The position numbers and the translations under genes are program-made. A DNA stretch of 64,000 nt, from the NCBI GenBank assembly GCA_030537455.1, contig JAUNMR010000017.1:1-64000 (forward strand), written 5' to 3'. Source of the DNA: Planctomycetia bacterium. Its GTDB lineage: Bacteria; Planctomycetota; Planctomycetia; Pirellulales; Thermoguttaceae. The notes beneath the pieces were generated by a model. The model was not told the DNA's origin, did not search any database, and saw only the letters and a list, made by a program, of their open reading frames with translations. This document shows positions 8,121-16,833 of the stretch, piece after piece (position 1 is the stretch's first letter; each line of letters begins with the position of its first letter).

Positions 8121-9656
8121 ATGAAACTTCCTTTCCACATTCAGAAAGACCAGAGCACGCCCAAAAACGCCTTAGAATTGCACGACGCCATCCCCAAGAC
8201 GCTAAAACTCTTTGTCCTTAAGCGTCAGGACAAACGTTCGTCTGGTCGTGTCAAGCCAAAATTGGTTCAAGACGGACTGATTGTCATGGCGGTCGGTCTA
8301 CTCTTGCTTTTCAATGCGGCGGCACGTGGCGTTAATCTCTTGTTAGCGCTCGGCGCTATGTTTCTCGGGTACCTGTTCTTTGACCGAATCCTTGGCGTTT
8401 TTTCTATCAGTAATCTCCGTGTGAGCCGACGACTGCCAGACTCGATATACGCAAATGAACCGTTCTATGTCGAAATTGAAGCGGACGGCTCCGAGTCCCG
8501 TTCGCCCTCATGGTGCATTGTCGTAGAGGACGTCTGGGAAGAAGAACTCCCAATTTTTAAGGCGCCGGAATTGTTACAGACGTCACAGTCCTCGCAAAAC
8601 TCAGAAGTGTCAAGTAAAGAGTCCAACGTAGCGAACAAAAGCGTTAAGCGCTCATGGAAAAAACACGATAAGTCTAAGAAGAAGACTTCCGGTAAGGTTG
8701 AGGAGTCGGCGCAACATCAGGGCGCCGAGACCTTACGTCCGGTTGTATATTTTCCGTGCGTTCGTGCCAACGAGCGTGTTAGGGAATATTATATCGGCGT
8801 AGCAACGCGTCGCGGTCTGAGGCGTCTGAGCGCGCTGTCGCTTTCCACACGCTTTCCGTGCGGATTCTTTCGTAAAATGCGACAGTTCGAAGCGAAGAGC
8901 GAGATTTTAGTTTTCCCTCGCATTGGACAATTAACCAGCTCTTGGGACGCGTATGTCGGAGCGCAGACGGAAGAAACTTCCGTCGCAATGTCGCGTACAG
9001 CGCGCGCGCCTGATGAGACTGTCGCGATTCGCGATTGGCGCATTGGTGATTCCAAACGTATGATCGCTTGGCGTGCGACCGCGAAATACGGTCGTTTGCA
9101 ATCTCGCGATTTTGCACAACGTCAAACTCGCGCGCTGGTTTTTATTTTAGATTTATACCTTGATCCGACGTCGAATCTTTCGTCGTCGAGACGTTGGGAT
9201 TTGGCAGAGCAAGCGGTTTCCTTCCTCGCGACCGTCGTGACGCGTCGTCAGCAGGACGATTCACGCGTCTTCTTTGCCATGAACGCCGATACCGTCGCTC
9301 GGAAGACGAAGGACGTCGACAACGAAGGCGATAACGACGCTGTTGAACTCTTACCTCCGAGTGCGGAATGGAATGAACTTACCATTGGCGGGGCTGACTC
9401 GGCGCGTCGCATTATGACGCGTTTAGCGCTTGCCACCACATGTGCCACAGACCGTTTAGGACAATTTGTCAGCGAGGCAGAGTCTTTGGACGTTAGCGAT
9501 CTTCAAGTCTTTGTCGTTTCGCTTGCGCCTGTCGACCGTAGTCGTTTGCGCATACACAAGGGGGGCGTCGTTCAATCGAGCGGGTCGTCTTTGCAGTCTC
9601 TGCGCTTTCTAGACGTCTCCTCGCACGAATTCCAGACGCTCTTTCAGACAGACTAA
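8121..9656 (+). CDS. DUF58 domain membrane protein
   Basis: 511 residues. Two adjacent membrane segments (about 51-67 and 71-91) anchor a cytoplasmic domain. Residues about 155-200 are a Lys/Ser-rich linker. The DUF58 signature follows at about 290-345: ETVAIRDWRIGDSKRMIAWR, then LQSRDF and VFILDL, the start of a vWA-like metal-site fold. DUF58 proteins usually act with MoxR AAA ATPases, but no moxR gene is next to this one. It sits between the phosphorylase-like gene and an acyltransferase gene on the same strand. A second, sequence-divergent DUF58 gene is at 20742. Confidence 0.8.
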   Translation: MKLPFHIQKDQSTPKNALELHDAIPKTLKLFVLKRQDKRSSGRVKPKLVQDGLIVMAVGLLLLFNAAARGVNLLLALGAMFLGYLFFDRILGVFSISNLRVSRRLPDSIYANEPFYVEIEADGSESRSPSWCIVVEDVWEEELPIFKAPELLQTSQSSQNSEVSSKESNVANKSVKRSWKKHDKSKKKTSGKVEESAQHQGAETLRPVVYFPCVRANERVREYYIGVATRRGLRRLSALSLSTRFPCGFFRKMRQFEAKSEILVFPRIGQLTSSWDAYVGAQTEETSVAMSRTARAPDETVAIRDWRIGDSKRMIAWRATAKYGRLQSRDFAQRQTRALVFILDLYLDPTSNLSSSRRWDLAEQAVSFLATVVTRRQQDDSRVFFAMNADTVARKTKDVDNEGDNDAVELLPPSAEWNELTIGGADSARRIMTRLALATTCATDRLGQFVSEAESLDVSDLQVFVVSLAPVDRSRLRIHKGGVVQSSGSSLQSLRFLDVSSHEFQTLFQTD

Positions 9657-9731
9657 CGTTTGTCGTGCATAGCGTCGGCATTCCTACGTCGAAAAGGTAT
9701 CGTCCAATGACGTTGATAAGAGACTAGGAAT

Positions 9732-11090
9732 ATGCAAACGTATCCCTTAGCGCTTTTTGAAGAATATATGGCGCGCGATACCAGTATGGCGTATCCAATG
9801 GACACTGTGCTGGTTCTGCGTTTTGACGGTCTGCTACAACGGCAAGCGTTAGAGGAGAGCGTGCGTCTCGCCGCCACGCGCCAACCCTTAATTTCTGGAC
9901 GCCTTCAGTCCCAAGGTCGTCAACTCTTCTGGACGGTGGAAAAGACTGACTTTCGCGTCGAATGGATCGATTACGACTCCAATCCCACCGTGCTCAACTC
10001 CCAGGGGTACCCCAAGACCGAGCCGCTCGATCTCACGCGCGCGCCAATTGTGCGCTTCTTTGTTATTGAATCTCCAAGCGAACACTGGTCCCGATTTGTT
10101 CTGCAGATTCATCATAGCAACACCGATGGTATGGGGCAGATGAATCTGGTTCACGATATTCTATTTCTCTATGGTCAGCAGGTCGGCGCAATCGATCCTA
10201 ACCTGCCGCTGGCGCCGGTCGACGTCGATAAATTAAAACTACGATATCCTGTCGGTTGGTCGCTCAAAAGCTATTTGCGCAACTATTTCCATACCATGCG
10301 CAGTACGTGGCAACTGGCGATTGTTGCCCCTAAACCCCTGGTTTCCATGACGCGACCCGACATGAACGCGCCGGAAAAGGACGCCCCGCATAGTATCGCT
10401 TTGCCTTTTACAAAGGAAGAAACCGCACAATATATCCGTCGCGCTAAGTCCTATGGCGTCACCGTTAACGATCTGTTACTGTGCGACTATTATAAGACGA
10501 CCACACAATGGCGCCACGCCAAAGGCGTTGTCGCGCCCAGGGGAAAAAACCGCGTGATGACCCCGATTAATATGCGTCAAAAGGAGCATGAGAATATCCC
10601 GTTGACCAATATTGTGTCGACTGTCTTTATTGATCGTACCGAACGACAGATTAAACGCCCCTATCGACGCTTGCTCGAAGGAATCCACCGTGAAATGCAG
10701 TGGGTCAAGCGTCGCGATCAACGCTACGTCTTTCTTTTGGCGCTGAAAGTTTTGCGTTGTTTGCCCGGTTCGCTCGATTTCTTCCTTAAAATGCCGACCT
10801 GTCGCGCGACTGGCGTTTTGACAAACCTTGGACGCGTGTTAAACTCCTCCGCGATTCCGCATAATGACCAAGGACAAATTGTACTTGGCGACGTCGTACT
10901 GACACATTTGGAACCGATCTCGCCAATTCGCTATAAAACAGCAATTGCAATCGTCGCTTTTACTTATGCCAACGAGCTTAATCTCGGATTACATTATGAT
11001 TCTCGCGTGGTGACCGAGCAGGACGCGCGTCTTTTCCTCAACCTGCTTAAACGTCAAGCGCTCCTGGGTGAAGAGATCGAGTCGTTCTAA
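9732..11090 (+). CDS. Condensation-fold acyltransferase (HHxxxDG family)
   Basis: 452 residues, the size of one condensation or wax-synthase-type acyltransferase domain standing alone. The catalytic HHxxxDG motif is present as HHSNTDG with His127, His128, Asp132 and Gly133. The later segments VTPINMRQ-like (VMTPINMRQKE) and ATGVLTNLGRV match the structural motifs of alcohol O-acetyltransferase/condensation-like enzymes. It probably transfers an acyl group from a thioester to an alcohol or amine. There is no carrier-protein or adenylation domain nearby, so a non-ribosomal peptide role is unlikely. Substrate unknown; lipid or polyketide-like acyl esters are plausible. Confidence 0.7.
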   Translation: MQTYPLALFEEYMARDTSMAYPMDTVLVLRFDGLLQRQALEESVRLAATRQPLISGRLQSQGRQLFWTVEKTDFRVEWIDYDSNPTVLNSQGYPKTEPLDLTRAPIVRFFVIESPSEHWSRFVLQIHHSNTDGMGQMNLVHDILFLYGQQVGAIDPNLPLAPVDVDKLKLRYPVGWSLKSYLRNYFHTMRSTWQLAIVAPKPLVSMTRPDMNAPEKDAPHSIALPFTKEETAQYIRRAKSYGVTVNDLLLCDYYKTTTQWRHAKGVVAPRGKNRVMTPINMRQKEHENIPLTNIVSTVFIDRTERQIKRPYRRLLEGIHREMQWVKRRDQRYVFLLALKVLRCLPGSLDFFLKMPTCRATGVLTNLGRVLNSSAIPHNDQGQIVLGDVVLTHLEPISPIRYKTAIAIVAFTYANELNLGLHYDSRVVTEQDARLFLNLLKRQALLGEEIESF

Positions 11091-11106
11091 CTCCTTCGTC
11101 CGCTTA

Positions 11107-11141
11107 CCCCCCCTCGAATACGCTAAACTTTACATTATAAT
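11107..11141 (+). promoter_or_regulatory. glyA promoter with C-run upstream of -35
   Basis: Seven C (11107-11113), then TCGAAT, a 16-nt spacer and a perfect TATAAT at 11136-11141. It predicts a leader of about 110 nt that contains a small hairpin (GCGTCG 11164-11169 pairing with CGACGC 11184-11189). Same architecture as the promoters at 18381, 19375 and 46264. Confidence 0.65.
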
Positions 11142-11256
11142 AGCGGAATGTATTGTGTGCGTTGCGTCGTTGTCGACGTTATGCGACGCGTGCGATTGCG
11201 TCTTACCATTCAAGAGAAGGTTTTCAACAGTTGCGTTGAGCAAAAGAGAGATTTAA

Positions 11257-12561
11257 ATGAGCGTTGAGCGTTATCCTCACCTTAAGAACGACGACCCTGA
11301 GGTTTACAATTTAATCTGTCAACAAGCGCAGATGGAAAGCTCCACGTTGAAGATGATCGCGTCGGAAAGCTACGCGTCCTTTGACGTTATCGAAGCTTGC
11401 GGTTCAATTTTCACCAACAAATACGCCGAAGGTTACCCTGGCGCTCGTTATTACGAGGGTAACGAATACGCTGACCAACTCGAAAATCTCGCGATTGCTC
11501 GCGGTAAAGAACTCTTCGGATGCGAACACATGAACGTTCAGCCGTACTCCGGCTCGCCCGCTAATTGCGCAGTCTATCGTGCGTTGCTCAATGTCGGCGA
11601 TAAGATCATGGGCGTTCCGGTCTCCGAAGGCGGTCACCTCACCCACGGCTGGAAGGTGAGTTTCTCCGGTAAAGACTACCAACAAATCGCGTATCGACCG
11701 AACCAAACGACCGGTCGTCTCGATATGGACGAGGTTCGCGAAATTGCGTTGCGCGAACGTCCGAAATTGATCTGGACCGGTATGAGCGCCTATCCGTTCA
11801 AACTCGATTACGCCGCCTTCGCCGAAATCGCCAAAGAAGTCGACGCCTATTTGGTCGCCGATATTGCTCACATCAATTCTCTGATCATCGCCGGCGTTCA
11901 TCCGGATCCAGTGCCATACTGCGACGTCGTCACCAGCACCGCTCACAAAATGTTGCGCGGACCGCGCGCCGGCTTCATTATGTCGAAGGTTGAAGACCGT
12001 TATCATCAGCTCTATCACGCCGAAAGCAAGTGGAATCTTGCGCAATCGATCGACCGTGCGGTTTTCCCGATGTTGCAAGGCGGACCTCACCTGAGTCAAA
12101 TCGCCGGTATGGCGACCGCGTTTAAGTACGCTCTGACAGATGAGTTCAAAGCTTATGGCGCACAAATCGTCAAAAACGCGCAAGCGCTCTGCGCCGAATT
12201 ACAAGCGCTTGGTCGTCCGATCGCAGGCGGCGGTACAGAAACTCACCTCCTGTTGCTCGACTTCCGCCATGAAGATTTTACCGGTAAAGACGCCTCGCAA
12301 GCCTTGGCAAAGTGTGGTATTATCGCGAACTTCAATATGGTACCCGGCGACACTCGTTCGCCCTTCAAGACCAGTGGCGTACGTCTGGGCACAGCCGCGC
12401 TCACCAGCGCCGGTATGAAAGAAGACGATATGAAGAAGGTCGCCGCTTGGATCGCGCGCATCTGCTCCAATATCGAAAAAGTCGACGAAATCGCCCCTGT
12501 CATTCGCGCGGAGATCGCCGAATTCTGTAAGGGCTTTGTCTTTCCTGGTATCACGGAATGA
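11257..12561 (+). CDS. glyA: Serine hydroxymethyltransferase
   Basis: 434 residues, full length. Clear SHMT: ASESYASFDV near the N-terminus, NKYAEGYPGARYYEGNE (about 54-70), VQPYSGSPAN (about 94-103), DIAHINSLI and the PLP lysine K231 in STAHKMLRGPRAG. It interconverts serine and glycine using tetrahydrofolate, supplying one-carbon units. ATG start follows an AGAGAG stretch. Its own promoter is well formed, and it does not appear to be co-transcribed from the acyltransferase, which ends 166 nt upstream. Confidence 0.95.
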   Translation: MSVERYPHLKNDDPEVYNLICQQAQMESSTLKMIASESYASFDVIEACGSIFTNKYAEGYPGARYYEGNEYADQLENLAIARGKELFGCEHMNVQPYSGSPANCAVYRALLNVGDKIMGVPVSEGGHLTHGWKVSFSGKDYQQIAYRPNQTTGRLDMDEVREIALRERPKLIWTGMSAYPFKLDYAAFAEIAKEVDAYLVADIAHINSLIIAGVHPDPVPYCDVVTSTAHKMLRGPRAGFIMSKVEDRYHQLYHAESKWNLAQSIDRAVFPMLQGGPHLSQIAGMATAFKYALTDEFKAYGAQIVKNAQALCAELQALGRPIAGGGTETHLLLLDFRHEDFTGKDASQALAKCGIIANFNMVPGDTRSPFKTSGVRLGTAALTSAGMKEDDMKKVAAWIARICSNIEKVDEIAPVIRAEIAEFCKGFVFPGITE

Positions 12562-12732
12562 TATTGAACAGCCTCTAACGTCAACGTACGTTTGTATGTA
12601 CTAATCCAGCGCGACTTTGTTGCTCAACGACGACGCCGTTGTGCAATTGAGTCGCGTTTGTTTAACACGATTGGACTTCTAATTCCCCCTGGAACGTCGA
12701 GTCTGAATTGTTTAGGCACAAAGGATAAAAAT

Positions 12733-13776
12733 ATGGTCGAAAATAATCAGACTGACCAACCCGATTATACCTCTAAGGATACAGATGAATTGGAAACGCT
12801 CGCGCGTTTGGGCGATACAAGCGCGATGTGCGAATTAGCGTGGCGTTTACGAACCGGTGAACACGGCGTCACAATTGACAAAAAGCGAGCATTTAGTCTC
12901 TTTAAAAAGGTCGCCGACGCGAAAGATCCAGTCGGTCTTAATCATCTTGGCATGTGCTACGAAGACGGCGTGGGCGTTCGTCCTGACGCGTCCCTTGCCG
13001 CACGACTGTATCGTAAGGCGGCCGAGCTAGGTCTTGGCGCCGCGCAGAATAATTTCGGTAATGCCTACTATTTCGGCATTGGCGTAAAGAAGAATTTACC
13101 GCAGGCGATTCGATGGTTCCAAAAAGCGGCCGATCAGGGCGTCGCCGCCGCGCAGAATACCCTCGGTCGTTGCTATTTGCACGGCGAAGGCGTCCCAGAA
13201 GACCCTGAAAAAGCATGCAATTTATTCGAAATGGCCGCGCAAAACGGTTCCCTTGAAGCGCTCGCCAATCTTGCTATGGGGTATCTGAGCGGTCGCGGTC
13301 GAGCGCTCGATTACAAGAAAGCCGCTGAACTCCTCCAAGAGGCGGTCGATAAAGATTCCGCCACAGCGTGTTGCAACCTTGCGTATATGTACTCCAACGG
13401 TTTGGGCGTGGAGCGCGACGTAGAGAAAGCGTTTCAACTATATTTTAAAAGCGCACAGCTCAATTGCGCCAGCGCTTTTCTGCCTTTGGCTCATGCCTAT
13501 GAAGAAGGTATCGGCACAAACGTCAACCTCTACTTGGCGACGCAATGGTACTCTCGCGCGGCACAATTGGGTAATAGACTAGCTCAGTGGAAATATAAGG
13601 CGCTTGCGAGCGTACAGCGTCAGACTCTCAGTGACGCCTTGACCAATCCAGACGGCGGCAAGGTCGAACATGTTAATATGAGCGTCGCCTATGACATTCC
13701 AAGTCCCGAGCCGACAAAGCCTCAAGCGTCAAACGAATCTCTGGAACCGGCTGATTCCCAGCAAACCGAAGAATAA
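12733..13776 (+). CDS. Sel1-like repeat protein
   Basis: 347 residues from ATG 12733, chosen because AAGGA precedes it closely; the open frame extends upstream to 12592 but that part has an unlikely composition. At least seven Sel1-type TPR repeats run from about residue 20 to 285, each with the A..LG..Y..G.GV pattern (for example NNFGNAYYFGIGV, NTLGRCYLHGEGV). No signal peptide, so the solenoid is probably cytoplasmic and used for protein-protein contacts. The last 60 residues are Pro/Ser/Glu-rich and likely disordered. The partner is unknown. Confidence 0.8.
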   Translation: MVENNQTDQPDYTSKDTDELETLARLGDTSAMCELAWRLRTGEHGVTIDKKRAFSLFKKVADAKDPVGLNHLGMCYEDGVGVRPDASLAARLYRKAAELGLGAAQNNFGNAYYFGIGVKKNLPQAIRWFQKAADQGVAAAQNTLGRCYLHGEGVPEDPEKACNLFEMAAQNGSLEALANLAMGYLSGRGRALDYKKAAELLQEAVDKDSATACCNLAYMYSNGLGVERDVEKAFQLYFKSAQLNCASAFLPLAHAYEEGIGTNVNLYLATQWYSRAAQLGNRLAQWKYKALASVQRQTLSDALTNPDGGKVEHVNMSVAYDIPSPEPTKPQASNESLEPADSQQTEE

Positions 13777-13825
13777 GCGCTTGTCGCCTTTGTCTCGCTG
13801 TTTTTCACAGACTTGTGTGACGAAC

Positions 13826-13869
13826 AAAAAAAGGGAACCGATTATCCATACGGGGCGGTTCCTTTTTTT
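13826..13869. terminator. Bidirectional intrinsic terminator
   Basis: Stem AAAAAAAGGGAACCG / CGGTTCCTTTTTTT flanked by A and T runs, between the convergent Sel1 gene and hemH, so it can serve both strands. Confidence 0.85.
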
Positions 13870-13928
13870 GTCACATTGACGCCACACGATAGCGCTAAAA
13901 CTTGATAGGTTCTAATTTAGATCTGACG

Positions 13929-15107
13929 CTATGTATCGAGGCGGCACTGGAGTCGGCATTCTTCCTGCAGACATGAAGACTCCGAAAAATCCTCGACGTC
14001 GAGGCGACTAAGCTCCGCAATAAACCTCGCCATAATCTCTTGCGCGCCAACACATTGCGCACGGCGATAGTTTAACTGGAGTTGCTCGCAGACCTCTTTT
14101 AATTCCACGTCCAGGTCGTGAATTGTCTCCATGTTTTCAAAGAAAAACCCGATGGGTACGACGATAACGTCTTTTAATAAAGGATTGGCGTCTTTATACA
14201 GTCGTACGGCGTCTTCCACGCTTGGTTCGATCCATACGTCACGTGGCGAACCGGAACGACTCTGGTACGCAAGCGTCATTTCTAGTGCGCGTTGTGCTAA
14301 GGATTCCTGTAAGGCGTCAATAAGGGCTTGGTCTTCAAAGCGCTCTAGCCACTGGTTTAACGTTTGGGGATAGCGCGTAGAGATTGTCTGTCGTAGCGTT
14401 TCGGGCGCGTCGCCATTCGCGCTAACAGCGGTGAGAATACGCGTCATGATATGTCGTGCAGTACAAATGAGTTGACGACTATACTGTGCGCAGTTCGCCA
14501 GGTTTTGGGGAATCGAGTGGGCGGTGAAGAGTATCAGACGCTTAGGAGACGTCTGAAGATGCTTCTGGACGTCAAAACCATTGCGACCACACTCGTCTAA
14601 TTCGCACCATGCAAGTTCACTGAGGATAGCGTCGGCAAAGGCTCGTTGGAACGCCTCTTGGTCACAGAAGGGAGGGGCGAAGACGATGCGCGGAGCGGAG
14701 GGAAGCTCCGAAGACGCCTCATGTAACGCGCGGAACGCCGCCTGTCGATAACGCTGACAACTAGGGGCGGATCCGATTGGACTGCATGGAAAGACGAGAA
14801 CGTTCTTCGGCGCGTCTTTGAGAAGCGTACGACTGGCGTCCACAAGGGTCGGCGAGGTATAGAGATTCCCCAGGTAAACGCGCGTGGAACTTTGCTGTTC
14901 ACTCAGGCATGATATAATAGCGTCTCGCAAATTGCGCGCCGCTTGAGGCGCCGGACTCAAACCGTTATAGCGACGGTACCGCTGCTCCACGAGCGCACGA
15001 CGCGCCGGTGGAATCTTTTTACCCTGTAAGACGGCGTCCAAAAAGGGCGCGACGTCTTCAAGTTTCTCCGGACCGCCATAAGTCGCTAAGAGTATTGCGT
15101 CGAACAT
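13929..15107 (-). CDS. hemH: Ferrochelatase
   Basis: 392 residues. Opens with AILLATYGGPE (about 4-14). The porphyrin-metalation histidine is H197 in LFTAHSIP, and the acidic partner is E327 in FFFENMETIHDLDVEL, both at the positions expected for HemH. It inserts Fe(II) into protoporphyrin or coproporphyrin; which branch is used cannot be told from this gene alone. No other haem-synthesis gene is nearby. The haem could serve cytochromes such as the c-type protein encoded at 34789. The start is ATG at 15107. Confidence 0.9.
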   Translation of the reverse strand: MFDAILLATYGGPEKLEDVAPFLDAVLQGKKIPPARRALVEQRYRRYNGLSPAPQAARNLRDAIISCLSEQQSSTRVYLGNLYTSPTLVDASRTLLKDAPKNVLVFPCSPIGSAPSCQRYRQAAFRALHEASSELPSAPRIVFAPPFCDQEAFQRAFADAILSELAWCELDECGRNGFDVQKHLQTSPKRLILFTAHSIPQNLANCAQYSRQLICTARHIMTRILTAVSANGDAPETLRQTISTRYPQTLNQWLERFEDQALIDALQESLAQRALEMTLAYQSRSGSPRDVWIEPSVEDAVRLYKDANPLLKDVIVVPIGFFFENMETIHDLDVELKEVCEQLQLNYRRAQCVGAQEIMARFIAELSRLDVEDFSESSCLQEECRLQCRLDT

Positions 15108-15167
15108 TCTATTCCTTTGCTTAATCAGCTCCGATTCGCAATGATAAACAATCGCTTAACAATCCCT

Positions 15168-15195
15168 ATTGTATCGGCGTTGCTAGTCGCTACAA
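15168..15195 (-). promoter_or_regulatory. Promoter candidate for hemH
   Basis: On the minus strand: TTGTAG, 16-nt spacer, TACAAT; leader about 55 nt. Confidence 0.5.
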
Positions 15196-15237
15196 GTTGA
15201 CGTACAGCGCGATTCATGACATAAGAGCGCTGGCACA

Positions 15238-15266
15238 TTGACGGCGTAAAAAGTCTATAGTAATTT
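15238..15266 (+). promoter_or_regulatory. Promoter candidate for the paaK-like gene
   Basis: TTGACG, 17-nt spacer, TAATTT; leader about 135 nt. The 15108-15406 interval holds only these two divergent promoter candidates. Confidence 0.4.
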
Positions 15267-15406
15267 TTATGTTTTTATTTGAACCATCATACTAGCGTCG
15301 TTATACTAGATTATGTCAGTTGCGTCCTTTGTGTTTGCGTAGATCCGAATCTGCGCCGATTGTCAGTACAGCTTCGGGACGCTGGGTCAATAGTGGTAAT
15401 AGAATC

Positions 15407-16687
15407 ATGGCTACTGAAGAACTGTATTTTAATCCGGACAAAGAGACGGCGTCACAAGACGAGTTAATTTCTCGTCAGAACGAGTTACTCAAGGATCGCG
15501 TGCGTTACGTCATGGCGAACAACGCCTATATGCGCGATCTCTATACGAAGGCCGGCGTCGTCGCCGAAGATTTCCGCGGACTGGAAGACGTCGAGAAATT
15601 ACCGATTATCGCTAAGGCGAACTTCCGTGAGACTTACCCCTTGGGGATGTGTTGTGTACCGAAAAAACAGATTCGTGAAATGCACATGTCCAGTGGTTCC
15701 ACTGGCACGCCTGTGGTTATGCCTTATACGATTTACGATCTCAATCAGTGGGCCGAATGTATGGCGCGTTGCTATCGTATGGCTGGCGCGTTACCGGGCG
15801 ACCCCGTGCAGATTATGCCTTCGTTCGGACTCTTTAACGGCGGCTTTGGAATGTATCACGGCGCACGTGCCGCGGAACTCTTTGTCATTCCGACCGGCTC
15901 CGGTAATACCGAACGTCAGATCAGGTTGGCGCGCGATTTCAATACTCGCGTCTTTACGGCGGTTATCTCCTATACCGCGCGTATCATTGAAGTCATGGAG
16001 AAGATGGGCGTTGATTTGCCGAACCTTAAGATCGGTATCTTCGGCGCGGAAACCGTGACCACGGCAATGTGCGAGAAGATTCATAATCGCCTTGGTATCG
16101 ACGTTTTTAATATATACGGCATGACCGAGACGGGCGGGGTTGGCACGCTCGGCATGGACTGTTGTGACCACTCAGGTATTCACGTGTGGGAAGATCACTA
16201 CTACTGCGAAATTGTTGATCCGGTTACCAAGAAGGTTCTTCCCGACGGTCAAGTCGGCGAACTTGTGGTAACCAGTCTTACGCGCGAGGCGCTCCCGGTC
16301 ATTCGCTTTAAGACAGGCGACCTCACGCGCATTCTCTCACGCTCAAAGTGCGCATGTGGTCGTACTCACCTCAAACTCGACCTGATCTCTGGTCGTACCG
16401 ACGATATGCTTATCGTAAAGGGCGTGAACTTCTTCCCGTCGCAAGTGGAACAAGCGCTTCTGGAAATCCCGGGCGTTCATTCTGAATACCAAATTATCAT
16501 GGAAGAAAAGGACGGCGTGACCGACGTTCATATCCTTGTGGAAGCTGAAGAGGGCGTGACCGGTTATGTGGTCGAAAAGCGCCTGAAAGAACGACTTGGT
16601 TTTTCCCCAAAAGGCGACGTTCTGCCAGTTGGTTCGCTGCCACGAGTGGAAGGCAAAGCCGTTCGTGTTGTTCGTAAAAAACTCTAG
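15407..16687 (+). CDS. paaK: Phenylacetate-CoA ligase family protein
   Basis: 426 residues from ATG 15407; the open frame continues upstream to 15320 but MATEELYFNPDKE is the usual family start. ANL adenylating enzyme: the AMP/phosphate loop MSSGSTGTPVVMPY (about 98-111), IYGMTETGG (about 233-241), KTGDLTRIL and the C-terminal hinge GRTDDMLIVKGVNFFPSQVE with its ligation-state residues. A Cys-rich patch SKCACGRTH before the hinge is typical of PaaK. It activates phenylacetate or a related aryl acid as the CoA thioester, as in aromatic amino acid fermentation. No indolepyruvate oxidoreductase gene is adjacent, so the exact substrate is open. Confidence 0.85.
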   Translation: MATEELYFNPDKETASQDELISRQNELLKDRVRYVMANNAYMRDLYTKAGVVAEDFRGLEDVEKLPIIAKANFRETYPLGMCCVPKKQIREMHMSSGSTGTPVVMPYTIYDLNQWAECMARCYRMAGALPGDPVQIMPSFGLFNGGFGMYHGARAAELFVIPTGSGNTERQIRLARDFNTRVFTAVISYTARIIEVMEKMGVDLPNLKIGIFGAETVTTAMCEKIHNRLGIDVFNIYGMTETGGVGTLGMDCCDHSGIHVWEDHYYCEIVDPVTKKVLPDGQVGELVVTSLTREALPVIRFKTGDLTRILSRSKCACGRTHLKLDLISGRTDDMLIVKGVNFFPSQVEQALLEIPGVHSEYQIIMEEKDGVTDVHILVEAEEGVTGYVVEKRLKERLGFSPKGDVLPVGSLPRVEGKAVRVVRKKL

Positions 16688-16741
16688 AATAATGTAAGCT
16701 CTTGGTTAGCGCCACGCTTTCAAGAGCGTTGTCTTAAGAAT

Positions 16742-16782
16742 AAAACGCCGTCGACAAAAATCACAAAGTCGACGGCGTTTTG
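16742..16782. terminator. Bidirectional intrinsic terminator
   Basis: Perfect 14-bp stem AAAACGCCGTCGAC / GTCGACGGCGTTTT between the convergent paaK-like and TIGR03009-type genes. Confidence 0.85.
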
Positions 16783-16833
16783 TTTATATACAACACTGTG
16801 CGGTTTGTATTTGACGCATTTCAGGACGAGCGT

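Noticed and set aside
9732..11090. Non-ribosomal peptide synthetase fragment
   Set aside because: Single domain of normal acyltransferase length with no adenylation or carrier domain nearby.
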